From Dendrobium chrysotoxum (taxonomy: Eukaryota; Streptophyta; Magnoliopsida; Asparagales; Orchidaceae): a DNA stretch of 64,000 bases. The position numbers and the translations under genes were made by a program. The stretch covers positions 78,867,528 to 78,931,527 of the forward strand of contig CM034312.1 in the NCBI GenBank assembly GCA_019925795.1, given 5' to 3'. The notes beneath the pieces were generated by a model, which saw only the letters and a program-made list of their open reading frames with translations, did no database searches and was not told the origin of the DNA. This document shows positions 25,290 through 36,598 of this stretch, in pieces. Numbering within the stretch: position 1 is the first letter of the stretch; each line of letters begins with the position of its first letter.

Positions 25290-26640
25290 TTTAGGAGCTA
25301 TTATAAGTCTAAATTGTAAACCGTCTTCGTCATAACATAAATATTATTGTGCAGTAATTATAATAATTTTTCCTAATTTTTTAGCATTGATGCAGTTCCT
25401 TAAGAAATTGGCATATGTCGGTAAAAGTGAAGGTTTAGGGACCATTATATGTCCGTATTGCAAACCGATTTCACCATAGCCTTCTAGACATATTTAACTA
25501 ATTTATGAATATTTTTTCATAATTTTGAGATCTCCGAATTTGAAGATATAAAAGAATTTATTAAGATTTTTCTCTAAAAACTAAACAATTGACATGTTAC
25601 CTTTGTATCCTTTTATAATATATTATAAATATCTTATACCATTATACACAACTTATTAAAATTTCATTTCCCTATCTATTTTTGTTAACAGAAAAACAAG
25701 AGAGAAAGGAAAGGAAAATTTTAGAGAAAAGAGAGGAGAGAGAAGAAGAAAAACTATGGTTTGATTGTTGTAGAGCCTTTTTTATTCGTCGGTCCAGTTG
25801 AAAAATTTATTCGTCTCGAGTTATGTTACATTTTGCCTATATTAATTTTAATAATTTGATGTTTTTGAGATTTTTTTGATCAAATTTATATTTTTGTTAC
25901 TGAAAACGAGAATAACTTTGTTTTGGCAAAACTTTTTATATGTTATACAGATTGAAATTATAAATATTTTGAGTAATTTCTAAAACATTTTGCCACAAGA
26001 TTTTAAAAAAACAATAATTTTTACCAATGCAAAATATTATTTTAACATCTAAAAATAATACTTTAGTTCAATTAAAGCTTCATAATGTTGTTATATATAA
26101 TCTATGATAATTTAGTTAATTTCTAAAAATATGAATTTCTGCTCAGTAGGATTTTCTGTTACCTACCATTGAGGCATTTTGACAATTTCTAACTTTAGTA
26201 CAATTATGCTTTAATTAATGAAATACATCAAAAATGTGAAAGAAATGTGATGTGATGTTAGGCGACCGAAGTGGGATTCTATTATGCCAGTGTCAGTGTG
26301 TGAATGAGGTGAGATTCTGTTATGCCGAAGCTAGTGGGTTATCGAGATGGGATTTTGTTATGCCGGAGCCAGTGGGCTATCGAGATGGGATTCTGGTAAC
26401 GAGGATGTAAGAAAATGTGGGCTTGAAAGCCATTTTTTATAATTATTATGAAATATTTGCTTATAATTCATTTAGCATCAGTATTTATTTAAATGTATTC
26501 ATTTTCAATATATGCTTCAATTTTAGCTTTTCATATACTATTTCAGTTTATTTTTACAGCACAGTATTTTCAGTTCTTTTGATTTTAATTATTGATTTCT
26601 ATTTTAGGCGATGATAATCTACTAAGCCGTGTTAGTCTAC
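25290..26640. mobile_element. Partial copy of LTR family A
   Basis: CTATTATAAGTCTAAATTGTAAACCGTCTTCG at about 25298 onward parallels 403-432, and similarity continues through the GTCGGTCCAGTTGAAAAA (865 versus 25790) and AAACGAGAATA blocks to about 26240. Beyond that the two copies differ. No matching TSD was found. Confidence 0.7.
26262..26405. repeat. 39-bp tandem repeat, about 3.5 copies
   Basis: The unit TGGGATTCTGTTATGCCGGA plus GCCAGTGGGCTATCGAGA repeats three and a half times. It lies inside the partial family-A LTR and is absent from the 354-2377 copy. Confidence 0.88.
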
Positions 26641-27769
26641 TCCTGTTTTTGCTTTCATTTGTAGGCCAAAGAAAGGGTAAGGAGTGAGCTGAGTAGTTTT
26701 GATAGCAGATTCCGATCTGTGCTGTAGGTATGTTTGATTAGTTTTATTTTAACAGGCTTGACTTTTATTTTTGAGGTATTATCTGTTACCAAGCACTGTT
26801 GTAGATACCTCATATTATACATATATTTTTGGATGATATAGAAAGGAAAATCATATTTGAGATTAAGTAGCCTTCCGCTTTTTGTATTCAATAGTGGCTC
26901 TGTGTAATGTATACTTTGAAAGCTTTGTTTCAGTGCTCCTCCAACTAGATCTTGGGACCAATCTTGCTTCTTGCTAAGATCGAACAAGGTGTGACATGTG
27001 TGGTACCAGGTCATATCAAGTGGAGTTGTGATAGAAAAAATATCTAACTTCATTAATCTATCATGTAATTTTTTTAAATTTTTATTTTTTTTAAATTAGC
27101 CCCAATATGCATGATTTGATGTGGCCTCCTTGACGTGTTGAATTTGCAAGGTCAAGATAGTTTTCAAATTGACGATCATAGTAGGCTTCTTCTATGATAC
27201 ATGCACAAATATTTTAATTTTCATGTCTTCTTTAAAAAGAGACTAACTAAAAGAGCTTTTTACACCCATGCTTCCTAGCTAATTTTTTTTATTGTACTTC
27301 CCAATGCTCTCAAACTTGCTCACCATTGACTTTACCTTGATGTTTGTTAAAAACATGCTAGAGACCACCACTATTACTAAAGCACTTAACTACTTTAAAG
27401 GATATACTAGATCCCTATCAAGCACGTATTTTGAGTTACTTATCAAGATGAAATCTAGAATACATTTCCTATTGAGGACATCCTTTTAACAAAAAATTCA
27501 ATTTAAGAGTATTTTGATGGTCCAGCTTGTTAAACACATTATTGATATTTTGATTTCTTTCAATTATTTCAATATTGATGATCTTATACCATATTTCTTT
27601 AATTGTTTTTTTTTCTTTTTTAATTAGCTTTATGATTTTTTTATCATTTAATTTAATTTTTTTTATTCTTTCACATGAGAAAAGATGACCCTATATTTTT
27701 TTTTTTACATTCATCCAAAGAGAACAAAGTAAAAGCCATAATTAAGTGCGATAACATCATTACTATTAT
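26641..27769. other. Gene-free stretch
   Basis: A 132-codon minus-strand frame (26655-27053) has no recognisable motif and no splice partners. The rest is AT-rich. Nothing else is seen. Confidence 0.45.
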
Positions 27770-28868
27770 CTTATCCATAAATACCCCGATGATGGCCGTG
27801 TTGGCAAAAAATCTCAACCAGAGGGGGCCACAAACATTCAAGCAAATGCCTCTCAAATGCCTATAAAAATTCAAAACTCTAAGAAAATATCGAAACCTTA
27901 AATATTTAAAATTAAAATTAAAATTAACCATCAAAATACTTAATAAAAAATCCATCCAACCTCCGCAATAGTTTGCCGAGGTAGACAAATTTAAATATCA
28001 CTTCAGCTCATAAAGAGTTAATGTCTGGTCAAGAATATCACTAAGATTCATTTTCAAACAGTTTCCTGGTAGTAAGGATGTGACATTAGTCCTCTAATCG
28101 GTGGTTTGACCAAATGGCTCCATAAAGAAACTGTGGCTTAGCTGGATGGTTCCACATGGTTAACGATTACAACCGCGACCCTCTGACCTAGTGGCTTGGT
28201 CCAACGACTCGAGTGTATTATGGTTACGATCATAACCCGTATGTTCCCGAATGACATTAAATCCTTGAGATATGAATCAATAAGATATAATCGATAGGGC
28301 ACAAAGCCTTATGTTAGCTAAGGTGGATTCATATTTCTTCCCTTAGACAAATACTCGTTCTCAGTCTATGAGGTACCCTTGAACAAAGCAACCCATAGTT
28401 GCTGACAAAGATCTTTCTGTCAGGTTGGGTAGACTATCTCCTCTGACTAAGTAGACTGGGGATCATGATGACCCGAGACGATAGAACCATGGGATCTTGA
28501 TCGGGCTCATCATCACTTCCCCCACCATCCGCTTTAAGTGCAAAATGGTGAAATTCTCAATTTTAAATATTAAATCTCAAACAACCAAACCCTACTGCTA
28601 CTATATGCTGAATACTCTGTATCTATTTGACAACTAGACTTAATCGAAAGTCCTCTCTCGTTATCGAAAGGAGTAATTAACTATAGGAGCTTGGGCCTAC
28701 AGGAAACCAGAACTCAGATCATGAAGTCCTCGCAAAATGAGGGCGAAATCTCTAAGTAGTGTCTTATTTTAAACCCAAATTGCCTTCTGAAAAATTACCC
28801 TTAAACTTAATTTGTTAAAACTATCCTGAAAGTAAGGGAGGCCGGGGCGCGAATATTCAGAGCCCACA
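27770..28868. mobile_element. LTR family B, truncated third copy
   Basis: Runs from CCCCGATGATGGCCGTGTTGG (about 27787) to GAATATTCAGAGCCCACA at 28868, the same terminus and orientation as copy 2 (20593). It corresponds to only the outer ~1.1 kb of the LTR. It breaks off at about 27770, and no TSD partner was found. Confidence 0.85.
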
Positions 28869-29803
28869 ATGAACACCTTCATTAAAGCAAAGAAGTATAA
28901 GTAAATTCAAATGCAATCATTCATAGTTCTTAGCTTTGACGAAGAAATTTTCCAAAAAGGAGCTCCTGCGGCATGCTACAGCAAGATTTATTATTGCCTA
29001 TTTGACTGTACAATGCATGTTGAAAGCAAGTCAATCTTTAGAGTCCATATTCACTTTAGCATAATTAATTGAAAATATTTAGGAAAAAAAATTTGAGAGG
29101 AAAGAAGTTAGAAAGATTATTCAAATTATAAGATTTTAGTTGAGTGTTATCTATGCAATTTCAAAAACAAGGTTATTAGTTCAAGTTATGAGGATGGTTA
29201 ATGTAGAGAAAAAGCTAACTATAATCTTCACTTATAATGATGAGGCTAAGGAGTTGATAGCTAAAAACTTAGGAGAAGATGAGTTCATTTACAAGGTAAT
29301 TTGGAAAATCTTAATTTCACCTTATTATTATTGATTATAGAAGAGGAGGATGACTGAGATCAAAGACAAGGATAAAGATTGCGATAATGTCAACACAGCT
29401 AAAGATGAGGTAAAATATATTTTGAATTGTTAGGTTATAGTCTGTACTCCATTCTTTGATGTTTGCATTATACTTCTACTTTGCGTAATTTGTTACTTGA
29501 TTTTTGTCAGTTGGTTACTTCTTGCTATGTTAGAATATTAATATGTTATTTTTTAACAAATTATTAATTTAGGATACATATATATTACTTATTACTAGTA
29601 GTTTAACTTTACACAATTTTATGATTGTGAGGCCCTCAAAATTTCTTGCCTCGAACGAAAAATATCTTATTGCTCGATTGTGCAATTTTAAACCTTTATT
29701 TAGATTGCCTTTTTAATAATATTTATTTTATAGAAGAATAAAATTTATCATTATATGAATTAGTTTATATGGATTTCATGTTTACTAGTAAAAATTTACA
29801 TGC
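28869..29803. other. Gene-free stretch
   Basis: A 64-codon frame at 29140-29334 has no recognisable motif. The phrase TGTGAGGCCCTCAAAATTTC at 29626 looks like an LTR start, but no convincing end was found. Confidence 0.4.
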
Positions 29804-29820
29804 CCTAAGTCCTAAGATCA

Positions 29821-29886
29821 CAACAACAACAACAGCATCAAGTCTTTATCTCACTAAGTGGGGTCGACTACATGAATCTTTTATCT
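29821..29886 (-). mobile_element. 66-bp RTE LINE tail with 17-bp TSD
   Basis: The extreme 3' end of the RTE element (CAACAACAACAAC, then the GTGGGGTCGACTACATGAATC block), bounded by an identical 17-bp repeat at 29804-29820 and 29887-29903 (CCTAAGTCCTAAGATCA). Confidence 0.93.
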
Positions 29887-30592
29887 CCTAAGTCCTAAGA
29901 TCATATGATAAATATTTTATTTAAATAAATTAAATTTAAATATTATATTATATAATGCCTTTAAAAATAACTACACGTATAAATGGCTTAACATAAAGTT
30001 ATATTTGTACCATTTAAAAATAAAAATGATAAGCTCATAAAAATAAAGAACTTATTGAATATTTATTCAATAACACAAAATCTTTTTGGCAGCTTAGCAT
30101 TAAGAGTAATAATTTAATTATTTGCAAATAAAATAATTACAAATAGAAAATTTGAGTTTATAGGATATTTATTCAATGAAAATATGAATAATTTACCACT
30201 TAAAAGTAATCATAATAGTTGAAACTTTAGGAGAAAAAAATGATTACACTGAGAAACAATTGATTTTATTAGATATTTATTTAATGAAAATGATGAATCG
30301 ATTGAGCAGCCTAATATTAATGGAAACAAAAGGCAACAAATAAAAGAATTACTTTGCAATAAGGAAAAATAACTAATTTTATTTACTTTTTTATTGAGCA
30401 TAAGAATTATAAATAAAAAATTAGTTTATTTTGAGTGCTTTTAATGTAGCAGCCTCACAGCTAGCTTATATATAATTTATTGAACTAATCCAAAAATACT
30501 AAATGAAATTGGAATTAAATAAATACCAACATAATTAAAGAAGTGTGTGCCCTAATTACTTATGTCAATATTTTCTATAAAAAAACTAAGCA

Positions 30593-30617
30593 ATATATAT
30601 ATATATATATATATATA
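30593..30617. repeat. (AT)n microsatellite
   Basis: About 25 bp of uninterrupted AT repeats. Confidence 0.97.
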
Positions 30618-30846
30618 CACTAAGCAATTTAGAATTTTTATTTAAATGTAATATGATTAATTGAAATAACTTATCTTAATAATATTTCAAATGAATAGTC
30701 TATTTTCAAATTTCATTCTAAATTTTACTATTCTACATAGTTAAATTAATTATTGAGTACTCATGGTATGGTAACTATTGGGTGTTCTATTTTATTTCAC
30801 CAAATACAAAAAATTTAATATAAATTTTGTGACACAAGAGAAAATA

Positions 30847-31018
30847 CTACAACAACAACAACAACAATTATTTATCATACTATGTGGGGTCTGCTACATG
30901 AATCGTTTTCCTCCATTGTGTCCTTTTAAGAGTCAAATTCTCATCTAAATCTAATTAAGAAAGGTCATTTCCAATATTTTCTAATCAACTTTTTTTAGGT
31001 TTATCTCTACCTTTCTTA
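30847..31018 (-). mobile_element. 172-bp RTE LINE tail with 15-bp TSD
   Basis: RTE 3' end through the TTAGGTTTATCTCTACC block, flanked by ACACAAGAGAAAATA at 30832-30846 and 31019-31033. The upper junction overlaps LINE sequence by a few bases, so the boundary is uncertain by about 3 bp. Confidence 0.9.
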
Positions 31019-31170
31019 ACACAAGAGAAAATATTTATATATTTTTTATTAAAATAATAAATAGTGGTAAAAACAAGACTAAGTCCATTTGAAAATTACC
31101 AATACAATGATATTAGTTTTATTATATTTGAAGAGCCATTATAAAATGAATTTGAATGAAATAATAAGTG

Positions 31171-31176
<6 letters not shown>

Positions 31177-31246
<70 letters not shown>
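31177..31246. repeat. (AT)n microsatellite, about 35 repeats
   Basis: About 70 bp of perfect AT repeats followed by a short GA-rich run. The frame that translates through it as alternating Tyr-Ile is an artefact of the repeat. Confidence 0.98.
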
Positions 31247-31249
<3 letters not shown>

Positions 31250-31469
31250 GAGAGAGAAAGAGAGAGAGATTTAAAGTTTCGTATAAGTTTATTAAGCATT
31301 GATTTGAAGGCTTAATACATAAACTAATAGGCTAGTTTATTTATCATATAATGGTGATTTTGTAGTAGGTTTACACATTTAAATTGTAATAGACCTAATT
31401 TTTCTATTCATAATAAAATGTGAACAAATTTGTATCTGTCATATCCATTTCTTATCGCATCTGTCGGAG

Positions 31470-31560
31470 CAATTTTTTTTATGGCGATGAACCGTCCGCT
31501 GTCACCCCAATTATCCGGGGGCGCTTGGCGATCTGTAAACCCCGATCGACCTAGACACAT
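31470..31560 (-). mobile_element. SINE fragment, 3' half
   Basis: On the minus strand, CGCCAAGCGCCCCC, then GGGGTGACAGCGGACGG, then a short A run. This aligns with the 3' half of the SINE at 33952-34172. Confidence 0.6.
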
Positions 31561-32334
31561 CCACTAGAAAATAGATGGCATAAGCCCACATATAGAACTT
31601 TTTCCCATCCATTCAGCTCCTCTCTCCACTTCCATGCATCCATTATGGTACAAACCCTTGTCAGCTTTCATATTATTTATTACAAGTTTTTTCCATTTCA
31701 AGTCTTCAATCAACCTTCTACCCGAATCATGCAATACTTCAGCCGTAGAGAGAGAAAGACTAATGGGGTAGAATATTGAAAGAGAGAGGGAGGAATGACT
31801 TAACATTGTAGACATAATGATGAAAAGAGATTTTGACGCAGAGTTCTCCTCTAAAGGATTTGGCTAAAGCTAAAACTGAAAGACTAAAGGAGCTTAAAGC
31901 TGATTATTTTAGTGGCTTAACAGAGCAACAAGTTGGCCAACGAGGAAACTTGCTCTAATTTTTGTAAATCTTCCTTTTAAAATTATTTATTAATCCAGAG
32001 GAGCCACCAACATCTTTTTTCTGGACACATGAAAAGCATCAATGGTTCTTTTTCCCCTTGCTCCTCTCTCGCGATTCGCGACTCACGACTCACGACCTCG
32101 AGCACGGCTTTTGTTTTCCCTTTTGCTCCTCTCTCGCCCCCAAACGAAGACCGCCCGTGGCAGATGCTTATGTATTCTAAGCTCTAAGGGTCATGTTATT
32201 TGCATTCTTAATTTTGATCTTACAGCTCCTCTTGGCTCCGATAATAAGACGGCAAACAGAACTATTTTAATATATTCTAACCTTCCAAATAAGACGGCAA
32301 ACAAAACTATGTTAATTTAGGCCCCTCCTGAATA

Positions 32335-32415
32335 AAATTTCTGGCTCCGCCACTGGCCCGAGGGAATCGAACTTGGGATGGGGGTACCCACCCATGCTCG
32401 CCCACCAACCATGTC
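32335..32415 (-). mobile_element. SINE head with Pol III B box
   Basis: The minus strand reads GGTTGGTGGGCGAGCATGGG and then AAGTTCGATTCCCTCGGGCC. GTTCGATTCC is an exact tRNA-type B box, and TGGTGGGCGAG is a plausible A box. The same head is at about 34110-34165. It is joined to GTGGCGGAGCCAGAAATTTT, not to the usual SINE body. Confidence 0.6.
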
Positions 32416-32530
32416 CGAGCATTTTGAGTTTAAATTCTTCGGGTTTATTTCAAATGAATTCAAAATTCGGCCAAACTTTGAATGCCGAGAACAACACAGT
32501 AGTTTTGCATATGGAGTGTCGAAATCTTAC

Positions 32531-33070
32531 CAGAAAATCCATCTTATAAACAGTGCGTTGGTTCCTCTTCGATTGAATATATCTGCGGGCCTCTCCTGCC
32601 TGAGTAGAACATTACATAAGAATCCAACAGAGCAAAAAATTGAAGGAAAATAAGAGCTAGCAATCAATGGTGAAACAAGTGGAAAATGAACCTTAATCAA
32701 TGGCCGACAATGAGATTACTTTTCATTTGATTTGTTCTTCAATCGCTGGAAAACAAGAAAGCGTAATAAATATTGGCTGTCGAAAGATTGCAGTAACAAA
32801 GGGGAAAATGATGGCTCTTTTTTTTTCTTACCGGCAAAGGAACAGATAGGGTTCCGATGAGGATCGACGATGGCAGAAGAGAACGAAACGCAGTAGGAGA
32901 ATGACCAAATTAATAGGAAAGCCAACGGGAGACCCTTTATTTCGCGTGAAGGGTCCTTGCAAAACAGACCGCTGGATGATGTGCTTGGTCTTTTATTGAC
33001 CGTTGGATTGAAGATCCAGGGGAAGGATGATGGAGTCCTAATTGACGGTCGATATGGAGGTCTCCATAAG
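32531..33070 (-). promoter_or_regulatory. Possible 5' end of a broken gene (promoter, UTR exon, start exon)
   Basis: On the minus strand, a C- and T-rich leader ending TTTGCCG is followed by GTAAGAAA (donor, exon edge 32832). The next acceptor TTTTCCAG (exon edge 32745) leads to an exon holding ATGGATTTTCTG (32542-32531) and a GTAAGA donor. Upstream, ATCCAACGGTCAATAAAAGACC near 33000 is of a kind seen in plant promoters. No downstream coding exon is present, because SINE sequence follows. I cannot name the gene, and chance splice-like sites remain possible. Confidence 0.25.
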
Positions 33071-33189
33071 CGCTAATCCGACGGCCATTTTTTCGAAATT
33101 ATAGTTACAAAAGCTGCGGGAAAGATGACTGACTTCGTTGACCAATATTTAAATTTAAATTCAAATTGTTTGTGTACTCAATAATTCTG

Positions 33190-33322
33190 ATTTCTTTGGA
33201 AACAGCTTTTTTATTATTTTCTATAAAAAAAATTAATATAAATTTTTTAATTCAAAAAAAATTTTATACTCAAAAATTATTTTTAAAAAACAATAAAAAA
33301 ACTATCACAAATGAAGCCTTTG
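33190..33322. mobile_element. MITE (GTTTGGGA..TCCCAAA type), decayed
   Basis: AGCTTTTTTATTATTTTCTA opposite AAAAACAATAAAAAAACTATCACAAATGAAGCC. This is the same family as 34264-34393, with the left outer arm degraded. Confidence 0.7.
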
Positions 33323-33329
33323 TCTCTAA

Positions 33330-33692
33330 TAGCTCGGAGCTGAGCTTGATTGAGCTAAATTTTAGGGAGCCCTGGCTCGGACTCGCTAATTCATGAGTAA
33401 AGTCATTAAAAATATATTAATATGGCATGCACATAAAATATATTAGCATTCAGAATTTTAAGTATAAAACTATTTAAAATGTTTAAAATTTATATCCAAC
33501 TTTTTTATATTAAGTGATTATTTATTCTTTTTCATCCAATTTTTCATTCTTTTTATCATTTTATTATAATATTTATTTTTTCTCTTTCATAATAAATGAG
33601 CGAGCTTATGAGTCGATAAGAACTCGTGAAATAAAGCTCTAGTCAGAAATGACTCGAACTCGACTAAACTCGTTTACACCCCTAATGTTATA
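33330..33692. repeat. GAGCTCG-rich TIR-element fragment
   Basis: Repeated AGCTCG/CGAGCT phrases ending ACTCGTTTACACCCCTAATG at 33692, the same right end as the TIR element at 59897-60583 (TCATTTACACCCCTA). No matching left end was found. Confidence 0.6.
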
Positions 33693-33951
33693 TAACGAAC
33701 AACGAAGGACGGTATTAAGGATGAATACATATCAACATGAGGAGAATAAATTAGATAAAAATAACCTTAATTAAATGATTTGTAATATTAATTATTATAT
33801 TCTTGTTGTGAAGGCCTTTACCTACTATGTTTGCTATTGGGGATTTAAGGCATGAGTAACATATTAATTGTATTTCATTTCATGTTTTTCATGTACAAAA
33901 TCATGAATAAAATATTTTACTTGAATTCATGAACTTAGATAAATGAACTCT

Positions 33952-34172
33952 CTTTTTTTTTTTTTGGATCGGGGATATCTACTCGCTGCCACCTCAGCTT
34001 GTGAGGCGCTTGGCGGCGTAATTAATCTCTTGGCTTACCTATAAGAGGCATCCACTCCTATATAACCTCCTGGCCCGCACTTATTGGGACCCCACTTAAG
34101 AGGCGCTGCCACTCGAGGGGAATCAAATACTAGTTGGAGGGTTCCCAACTGTACTCGCCCACCAACATTCAT
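33952..34172 (-). mobile_element. SINE, about 210 bp with A tail
   Basis: The minus-strand head TTGGTGGGCGAGTACAGTTGG and a weak B box (TTTGATTCCCC), then a body, ending GATCC plus a run of about ten A (the T run at 33953-33965 on the plus strand). Fragments of the same element lie at 31470-31560, 32335-32415 and 50800-50905. No clear TSD. Confidence 0.65.
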
Positions 34173-34263
34173 TAGTAGAAAGTACAAAGAAAATTAATAA
34201 TTGAATTATCTATATCATCGCCTATTATTCTTGTTCTCCATTATTAGAAATTTGATACACAAA

Positions 34264-34393
34264 GGCTTCGTTTGAGACAGCTTTTTTATTACTTTTTAAA
34301 ACAACTTTTTAGTATAAATCTTTAATTTAAAAAAAATTGTACTAAAAATTGTTTAAAAAAGCAATAAGAAAGTCATCTCAAAAGAAGTCTCAG
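34264..34393. mobile_element. MITE (GTTTGAGA..TCTCAAA type)
   Basis: GGCTTCGTTTGAGACAGC at the left and AGTCATCTCAAAAGAAGTC at the right, with inner arms TTATTACTTTTTAAAACAAC and GTTTAAAAAAGCAATAAG. Confidence 0.8.
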
Positions 34394-34415
34394 GCATTTA
34401 ACTACTCCCATTTAA

Positions 34416-34512
34416 GCTTTGTTTGGGACTACTTTCTAAAGCACATTTTTAATATAAAATTTTTTAAAAGTAGTGCAAAAGCAGTGATCAAAGTTGTCCC
34501 AAATGAAGACTT
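34416..34512. mobile_element. MITE, short variant
   Basis: AAGCTTTGTTTGGGACTAC opposite GTTGTCCCAAATGAAGACTT, about 97 bp, only 23 bp from the previous MITE. Confidence 0.78.
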
Positions 34513-34519
34513 AATTTAT

Positions 34520-35460
34520 TTTATTAGAAGCATGATGAGGCCCATTATAGATAAAGTGCATTATGTGAACAACAATATATAATTCCTTATACTAATTAGA
34601 AAATAGTATTATAGAGCATAGTCCATTCAAGCGATTACCAAAAAAGAAAAAAATTGAGTGGTGGATATTACAAGTAAGCAATAATTTGAACTATATTGTA
34701 TGACTTGAAAAAAAAAAATCTATTTTTTCTTACAAAAAATAAAAATGTTTATATAATATTTGCTATCGTGGCTTATTCCAACAATCTCCATGCATCTGAC
34801 ATGGGAGGGAAAATAAAATTCATAAAATGATAATTTTAACAATATTTGATTGGAACAATCTCAATTAATTTCTTTGTATTTTATCAATTTTGAAAACAAT
34901 TTTTCTATTTTCCATTTTAGATGATTTTGAGGTTGGTGAAATTAAGAGGAAACTCACAAATTCCATCTTAAATAAATAAGTATTTCTTAAGAAAAAAATT
35001 AGCTATCACTTTTCATATTTAGTCAATATTTTAAAAACATTTTCATATTTCTTTAAGAAAATGTAATTTTTTTATTTTTTAAGAAAATGTAATTTTTTTA
35101 AATATAAACTTTTTCTTGCATTTTTTTAAAAACATCAAAACTTTTGAGTATTTTTAAAAAAAATTAATTGACTTTTTATTTAATTAATTCTAAATAATGA
35201 TTTTCTGAAAAAATTTGCCTAAACTAATATGTTTTGGGTTTATAGCTTATGTATGCAATGTGTGAGTGATTTTGTCCTAGTGGCTCAAATGTTCAAAAAA
35301 AAGCACGTAGCTTTACTTTTCAAAACAACTTGTATAGGACATTTCAAAGTAAAGCACCCTAAACACCGGATGTGTCCGGAGACCAATAAAAATATGCCAC
35401 GTCGCCTAAAAAATATACTACCCTCAGTGCCGAGCTCGATACCGTGCTCGGTACCGCTCG
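34520..35460. other. Gene-free AT-rich stretch
   Basis: No structure of note. Overlapping frames at 35229-35587 on both strands run into the next MITE region and have no domain. Confidence 0.5.
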
Positions 35461-35601
35461 GTACTTGAGTGGTACCGGACGGGAAGAACCGTCCGGTGTC
35501 CGCACAGAATAATTTCTCCAAATGAGGCCGACTGCTTTTTTTTTTTTTGAACCGGTCTCCAGTTCGGCTAAGCGGAAAAATGGCCACCTGTTAGGAGAAA
35601 T

Positions 35602-35762
35602 TATTATGTGCGGTCATCGGATGATTCAGAGGCGAATCGTGATGCGCCACGTCATCCAATACACAGAAGTACAGAGCATCGGTACACAGGAAAAAAAATA
35701 ACGTAACACTTCCTAATTCACCTCTAGACGCCGTCCGGTGACCGCACAGAATAATTTCACTT
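35602..35762. mobile_element. MITE with about 28-bp terminal inverted repeats
   Basis: The left arm GAAATTATTATGTGCGGTCA..CGGATG pairs with the right arm GCCGTCCGGTGACCGCACAG..AATAATTTC. A separate single arm (CCGTCCGGTGTCCGCACAGA..) lies at about 35488-35520, so two elements or a nested pair are present. The interior is non-coding. Confidence 0.8.
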
Positions 35763-36314
35763 ATTAGGGAGGAGCTTCAACTACTTTCAAAGCTCATTCT
35801 CAGCTCTTCCAGAATTTAAAATTCAAGGAGATTAATTTCTTATGTTTAATACGTGATGATGTTTATATCAACTAATAATCAATAAATTATAAATTCAAAC
35901 ACAGCTCGTAGAAAATAAAGTTTTTTAATGATTTAATTTTGAGAATTTAACCTAGATTGAGAATTGGCATGGTATTTATTTATTTATTTATTTGGTTGAA
36001 ATAGTTACCATGTACAAAAATAACTAAACCAAGTTGAATTAGATGACGCAATGTAATGTTGTGATCGAATGACGAACAAGATTGTAGAGAGATGATCATG
36101 ATTGAACGGAGAATACGGTCACTGTAATTTGTCATGGAGATCATTAATGTAGCAATATAGATATGATTGAATGGAGAATATGATTAATTTAGTGTAAGCA
36201 TTGGAAGGAACGAAGCCAAAGCAATTGTTAGATCCAAATTTATTCATGATCATGCCTAGACCCTACTGGCGAGTCTAGCTAGGTAAACATGGCAAAATGA
36301 GAGGAGAATGAGGG

Positions 36315-36598
36315 CTAACAGGCTCGGGCTAGTGGGCGAGCTTGTGCAGCATGCAGGCGAGCGAGTGGGGGTGACCGCAAGCGTGACGAGTGGCAAGGCC
36401 GCAAGGCGGAGGCCATGCATGGGTTGGTGGGTTGATTTCTGATTTTCATGGTTGACCCCAACCTGTCCTGACTTTGCAATTGGGTCAGGATTTGAAACCC
36501 GAATCCGATCCATTTTTCAAATGCGTTGACTCGAAACACGAATTTTTGTGTCTGGTTCGGGTCAGTTTTTCAGGTTGTGCCAAATATTGACACCCCTA
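36315..36598. mobile_element. Fragment of a TIR (hAT-like) element
   Basis: Ends GCCAAATATTGACACCCCTAA, the reverse of TTAGGGGTGTCAATATTTGG, a hAT-like terminus common in plants. The sequence before it (GGTTCGGGTCAG, CCCGAATCCGATCC) has the Cys-free, ACCCGA-rich style of such elements. No left terminus was found. Confidence 0.5.

Noticed and set aside
26655..27053. 132-codon minus-strand frame
   Set aside because: No recognisable motif, no splice context, and composition like its non-coding surroundings.
29626..31106. Candidate LTR starting TGTGAGGCCCTC, with ATGAT or an inner CCTCACA as its end
   Set aside because: Two competing ends, neither supported by a second copy or an interrupted element.
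31089..31274. Frame encoding alternating Tyr and Ile
   Set aside because: Translation of an (AT)n microsatellite.
31564..31815. 83-codon minus-strand frame ending ..GRRLIEDLKWKKLVINN
   Set aside because: It looks slightly protein-like, but I recognise no family and see no adjoining exons.
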